Of a DNA stretch of 7,763 nt, positions 5,243-7,763 are shown piece after piece (within the stretch, counting starts at the first letter, position 1; every line of letters begins with the position of its first letter). The notes below the pieces were generated by a model that searched no databases, was not told where the DNA came from, and worked only from the letters and a program-made list of their open reading frames with translations. Location of the stretch: contig JAUVDD010000070.1 in assembly GCA_030595525.1 (NCBI GenBank), positions 1-7,763 on the forward strand, in the 5' to 3' direction. The position numbers and the translations under genes were made by a program. This DNA is from Puniceicoccales bacterium (GTDB taxonomy: Bacteria > Verrucomicrobiota > Verrucomicrobiia > Opitutales > Oceanipulchritudinaceae).

Positions 5243-6988
5243 TTAATTCTTCCCGAACTCCCCAAACACGTGCGGAAGCTGCTCAATGTGCGCATCCAAT
5301 TGCTTCTTTAGAGCATCCAACACTTCCTTATGTTCCGGGTCAGAAATCAAATTCTGTTGTTCGAAAACATCCTGTTCCAAATTGAATAACTGATCCGGAT
5401 CAAAGTAATTCGGGAAATCCTGGTCTGCATTGAACCGCACACCCATTCCGCTGGGAGCTCCTGTAGTACGACCCGACCAGCCAACATGGCGGCGTCCATC
5501 TGCTGCCTGGGGACTCTTAAAATCTGCTGCCATGCTTTCCAATACCTCAACAGGTGGTCGATGGGCCATGTACTTCCAGTTTTTGGTAACGACTGCCCGA
5601 CTGTAGGAAGTTTCCAAAAGCAAACTGTCTCTCCAGTTCCCGACCTTCTTTCCTTTTAAGACAGGAACCAGGCTCTTGCCGTCGATCACTGTTTCAGGAT
5701 CCATCCGGGCGCCGGCAACGTCCATCAAAGTTGGATAAAGATCGATGTTTGATACAATGCGTTTTTCAACCGATCCCGGTTTCACATGCCCCGGCCAGCT
5801 AATGATTCCCGGCGCGTGATTGCCTTCATAAACCGTCAGCTTCCCCCGGGATTGATGATCGGAAAGGAAAAGGATTATGGTATTATCCGCGACGCCGGTT
5901 TCTTCCAGTTTCGAAAGAACGGCACCAAGGCTGTCGTCTATCCATGTAGCCATGGCATTTTGCAAGGGAAGACCCTCCGCCAAAACACGACGGCGGACGC
6001 TCTCACGTGAAGGCATGCCCTTGGGTCGTTTCTTCAACATGCCAGCAGGTGTTGCCCGCCAGTCCTTTTGCATCCAGTCCTCAAAATACTGGCCATGGGG
6101 AGCCGTTAAACAGAAATAGAGAAAGAAGGGCTGGTCCTTGTTATTGTCGATAAAATCAAGAGCGCCTTCGGTCAGCCATTCCAAGTTATGCACCCGCATA
6201 TGTTCGGGAAGTGGGATCCCCCCGATGTTGGCAAAGTAAAGACGGTCAACTACGTCGAATCCGGATACTTTCTGCACTTGCTGCCGCATCGCCTCATAGA
6301 CACGGGCAACTTCATTCTGTACGCCGGGATCACCATAATCCGCAGTCGGCGGGAAATAGGATGCCGCCAACTGGAAGGGTCTCAGGTTGCCGCCCGTTCC
6401 GGCTTCAGCATGATGGTTGTTATATCCGGTGGAAAAATCGATACCTTCCGTATCGTAGTCACTAAGATGCCATTTGCCGATCATGGCAGTCTGGTACCCA
6501 ACTGCTTTCAGATCCTTCGCCAGGTTGCTCTCATCCGGATCAAGGAATGAATTCCATGCAATGATGGGGGCTTCGTTCGATGGTGTTTCCTCAACAATAA
6601 TCGGTGCACGCGAGGCGTAACGACCTGTTAAAAGTGAATAGCGACTCGGTGTACAAGTCGATGATGTCAGGTAGAAGCGATCCAGACGAACCCCCTTGCT
6701 GGCGAGTTTCTCAACGTTCGGAGTCAGCATGCGAGGATCCTTGTACCAACTCATTTCACCGACTTTCAGGAAACGACCATTCTGACTGGCAGTCACCGGA
6801 GAGAGCGGCTTCAAGTTACCCGTCTCCATCGCTCCCGTGTAACTAGGGAACTCCTTATGGTCGTATACTGAGATTTGGTCGAAATCCAAATCATCCACAT
6901 ACATGATGACGATGTTGGGTTTTCCGTAAGCCCATAAGGCCAATAAAACCCAACTCAAGAATGCGAGAAGGAGTTTGCTGTGCTTCAT
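5243..6988 (-). CDS. Exported formylglycine sulfatase, second subfamily
   Basis: A 581-residue sulfatase with an N-terminal signal peptide (MKHSKLLLAFLSWVLLALWA, cleavage near YG/KPN). Active-site features: metal-binding D32-D33 in IVIMYVDDLD; formylglycine cysteine C112 in CTPSR followed by YSLLTGRYASR; K172 and H174 in GKWHL; H298 in TAPHG; D377-H378 in FLSDHQ; K383. C-terminal LFNLEQD and a following NL motif are typical of bacterial arylsulfatase A-like enzymes. Oddities: about 57 residues separate the DD motif from TPN (normally about 15 to 20), so there is an insertion at roughly 42-85, and the usual DHG is DHQ. It is clearly not a duplicate of the sulfatase at 614-2044, so it probably removes a different sulfate. 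It lies 18 bases downstream of the DUF2264 gene on the same strand, probably in one operon. No strong ribosome site is seen (GGA about 15 bases before the ATG). Exact substrate unknown. Confidence 0.93.
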   Translation of the reverse strand: MKHSKLLLAFLSWVLLALWAYGKPNIVIMYVDDLDFDQISVYDHKEFPSYTGAMETGNLKPLSPVTASQNGRFLKVGEMSWYKDPRMLTPNVEKLASKGVRLDRFYLTSSTCTPSRYSLLTGRYASRAPIIVEETPSNEAPIIAWNSFLDPDESNLAKDLKAVGYQTAMIGKWHLSDYDTEGIDFSTGYNNHHAEAGTGGNLRPFQLAASYFPPTADYGDPGVQNEVARVYEAMRQQVQKVSGFDVVDRLYFANIGGIPLPEHMRVHNLEWLTEGALDFIDNNKDQPFFLYFCLTAPHGQYFEDWMQKDWRATPAGMLKKRPKGMPSRESVRRRVLAEGLPLQNAMATWIDDSLGAVLSKLEETGVADNTIILFLSDHQSRGKLTVYEGNHAPGIISWPGHVKPGSVEKRIVSNIDLYPTLMDVAGARMDPETVIDGKSLVPVLKGKKVGNWRDSLLLETSYSRAVVTKNWKYMAHRPPVEVLESMAADFKSPQAADGRRHVGWSGRTTGAPSGMGVRFNADQDFPNYFDPDQLFNLEQDVFEQQNLISDPEHKEVLDALKKQLDAHIEQLPHVFGEFGKN

Positions 6989-7006
6989 TAAAAAATAAGA
7001 TTCCGG

Positions 7007-7763
7007 TTAACCCTGATCTTCTCCATATAAATGCTCAAGATCGGTTTCGCGTTTCACGTTAATTTGAATAGGCGGATTGTTCCAATCGCTTTGAACAGTG
7101 GATTCGCATGGTTGTCCCATGACCGCACATACCAGTTTATGCACCCCCGGTTCCAATTTCCCTACAAGCATGGGAATAACCGTTCTAGGATGGATCAAAT
7201 TCGTATTCGGCAAGGGCTCGATCAACGTAGCTGCTCGGTCCCCTTCCCCGTTTAGGATACCACTACCTTTGTAAAAGGCTGTTTGTGCACCTTCTCCAGG
7301 CATTTCCTTCAATGCTGCCAATCCATCTTCCCGTGGTGCGGCGAATCCTCCCTCTGCGGTTTCCAGAGTCCGTCCTGTATTGATGACATGTGTTCGGATA
7401 TGCCACGGATAATGATGCTCAAGCCGTGTCTCAATTTCCACATCATCCCATGGCTTCCACTTTGAAATGACTACGCCATCAACAATTTCCGCTGATTCAC
7501 ATTTCCTGCGCACCCGCCAATGATCGTTTCCGTCACTCAGTGCCAGCATGGAATCATAGGCACCCTTGACGAGTCCTGTCGCTTCCCGTGATACACTGAA
7601 TCCGAAGTAGGATGAGTAGGCGAATTTTGAATACTTCTCAGCAGTATGTCCAAAGTCCAGTCCACACCACTGACCCGAGGTCAAGGCAACCAAATGGTCA
7701 TTCTCTTCCGAGCTGGCGATTGTCATTAGTGCCTTTTCCTGGATACTAACCTGTTGCTTTTCC
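7007..7763 (-). CDS. DUF2264 family protein, C-terminal part (N-terminus beyond right edge)
   Basis: The frame is open from the right edge to the TAA at 7007, giving about 251 residues; the internal ATG at 7726 is not a real start, since the frame continues upstream (KQQVSIQEKAL) without a stop. LTSGQWCG, KYSKFAYSSYFGFSVSR, DSMLALSD, KWKPWDDVEIET and HYPWHIRTH are blocks I recognise from the C-terminal half of DUF2264 proteins, which are usually around 600 residues. From memory, part of DUF2264 has been placed in a glycoside hydrolase family (GH154) with glucuronidase-type activity; I could not verify this. Such an activity would suit a locus degrading uronic-acid polymers, where it could trim lyase or sulfatase products. 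Because the N-terminus is missing, export and catalytic residues cannot be judged. Upstream partner of the sulfatase at 5243-6988. Confidence 0.8.
   Translation of the reverse strand, partial: EKQQVSIQEKALMTIASSEENDHLVALTSGQWCGLDFGHTAEKYSKFAYSSYFGFSVSREATGLVKGAYDSMLALSDGNDHWRVRRKCESAEIVDGVVISKWKPWDDVEIETRLEHHYPWHIRTHVINTGRTLETAEGGFAAPREDGLAALKEMPGEGAQTAFYKGSGILNGEGDRAATLIEPLPNTNLIHPRTVIPMLVGKLEPGVHKLVCAVMGQPCESTVQSDWNNPPIQINVKRETDLEHLYGEDQG

Noticed and set aside
6188..6550. 120-codon plus-strand frame inside the second sulfatase
   Set aside because: Antisense shadow of a well supported gene; no ribosome site and no recognisable domain.
1..7763. tRNA, rRNA, CRISPR arrays, insertion sequences or prophage genes
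   Set aside because: I looked for regularly spaced repeats, transposase-like frames and RNA gene hallmarks and saw none; only the small palindromic repeats listed are present.

Overview
The window looks like part of a glycosaminoglycan (chondroitin/dermatan sulfate-type) degradation locus from a Gram-negative, probably marine, bacterium. Three exported enzymes can be read completely: two formylglycine sulfatases and one large polysaccharide lyase of the chondroitinase type. No SusC/SusD-like genes are present. Shine-Dalgarno sites in front of the enzymes are weak, and base composition is moderate. Together this suggests the Planctomycetota-Verrucomicrobiota-Lentisphaerota group, with Verrucomicrobiota (Puniceicoccales/Opitutales-like) my best guess. 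That placement is inference, because no marker gene lies in the window.

Layout. Positions 1-231 (minus) hold the N-terminal 77 codons of a DeoR-family repressor that runs off the left edge. Positions 232-613 are a divergent regulatory region. It holds a good candidate promoter for the repressor (-35 at 311-316, -10 at 288-293) covered by helically phased CTTTCGTT-type repeats (a likely autoregulatory operator), two near-identical small hairpins (364-381 and 461-478), a TATAAT box on the plus strand (385-390), and a possible 11-codon leader ORF with a near-perfect ribosome site (416-451). On the plus strand follow an iduronate-2-sulfatase-type sulfatase (614-2044) and, four bases later, a chondroitinase-like PL8 lyase of about 1007 residues (2049-5072). 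Positions 5073-5242, between convergent genes, contain three copies of a ~25 bp palindromic motif in a BIME-like arrangement. On the minus strand a DUF2264 protein (7007-7763, N-terminus beyond the right edge) is followed after 18 bases by a second, divergent sulfatase (5243-6988).

Working model (inference). The lyase cuts a sulfated uronic-acid-containing polymer by beta-elimination in the periplasm. The two sulfatases remove O-sulfates before or after cleavage. The DUF2264 protein may act on the uronic-acid end of the oligosaccharides. The DeoR repressor would sense a phosphosugar from the catabolism; a GalNAc-type phosphosugar would fit, since the operator resembles that described for AgaR. 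The enzymes that install formylglycine and the transport and intracellular catabolism genes must lie outside the window.

The most notable points are the combination in the lyase of a chondroitinase-ABC-like overall layout with an AC/hyaluronate-lyase-like set of active-site residues, the repeat cluster between the convergent operons with apparently compensating stem changes, and the phased operator repeats over the deoR promoter.
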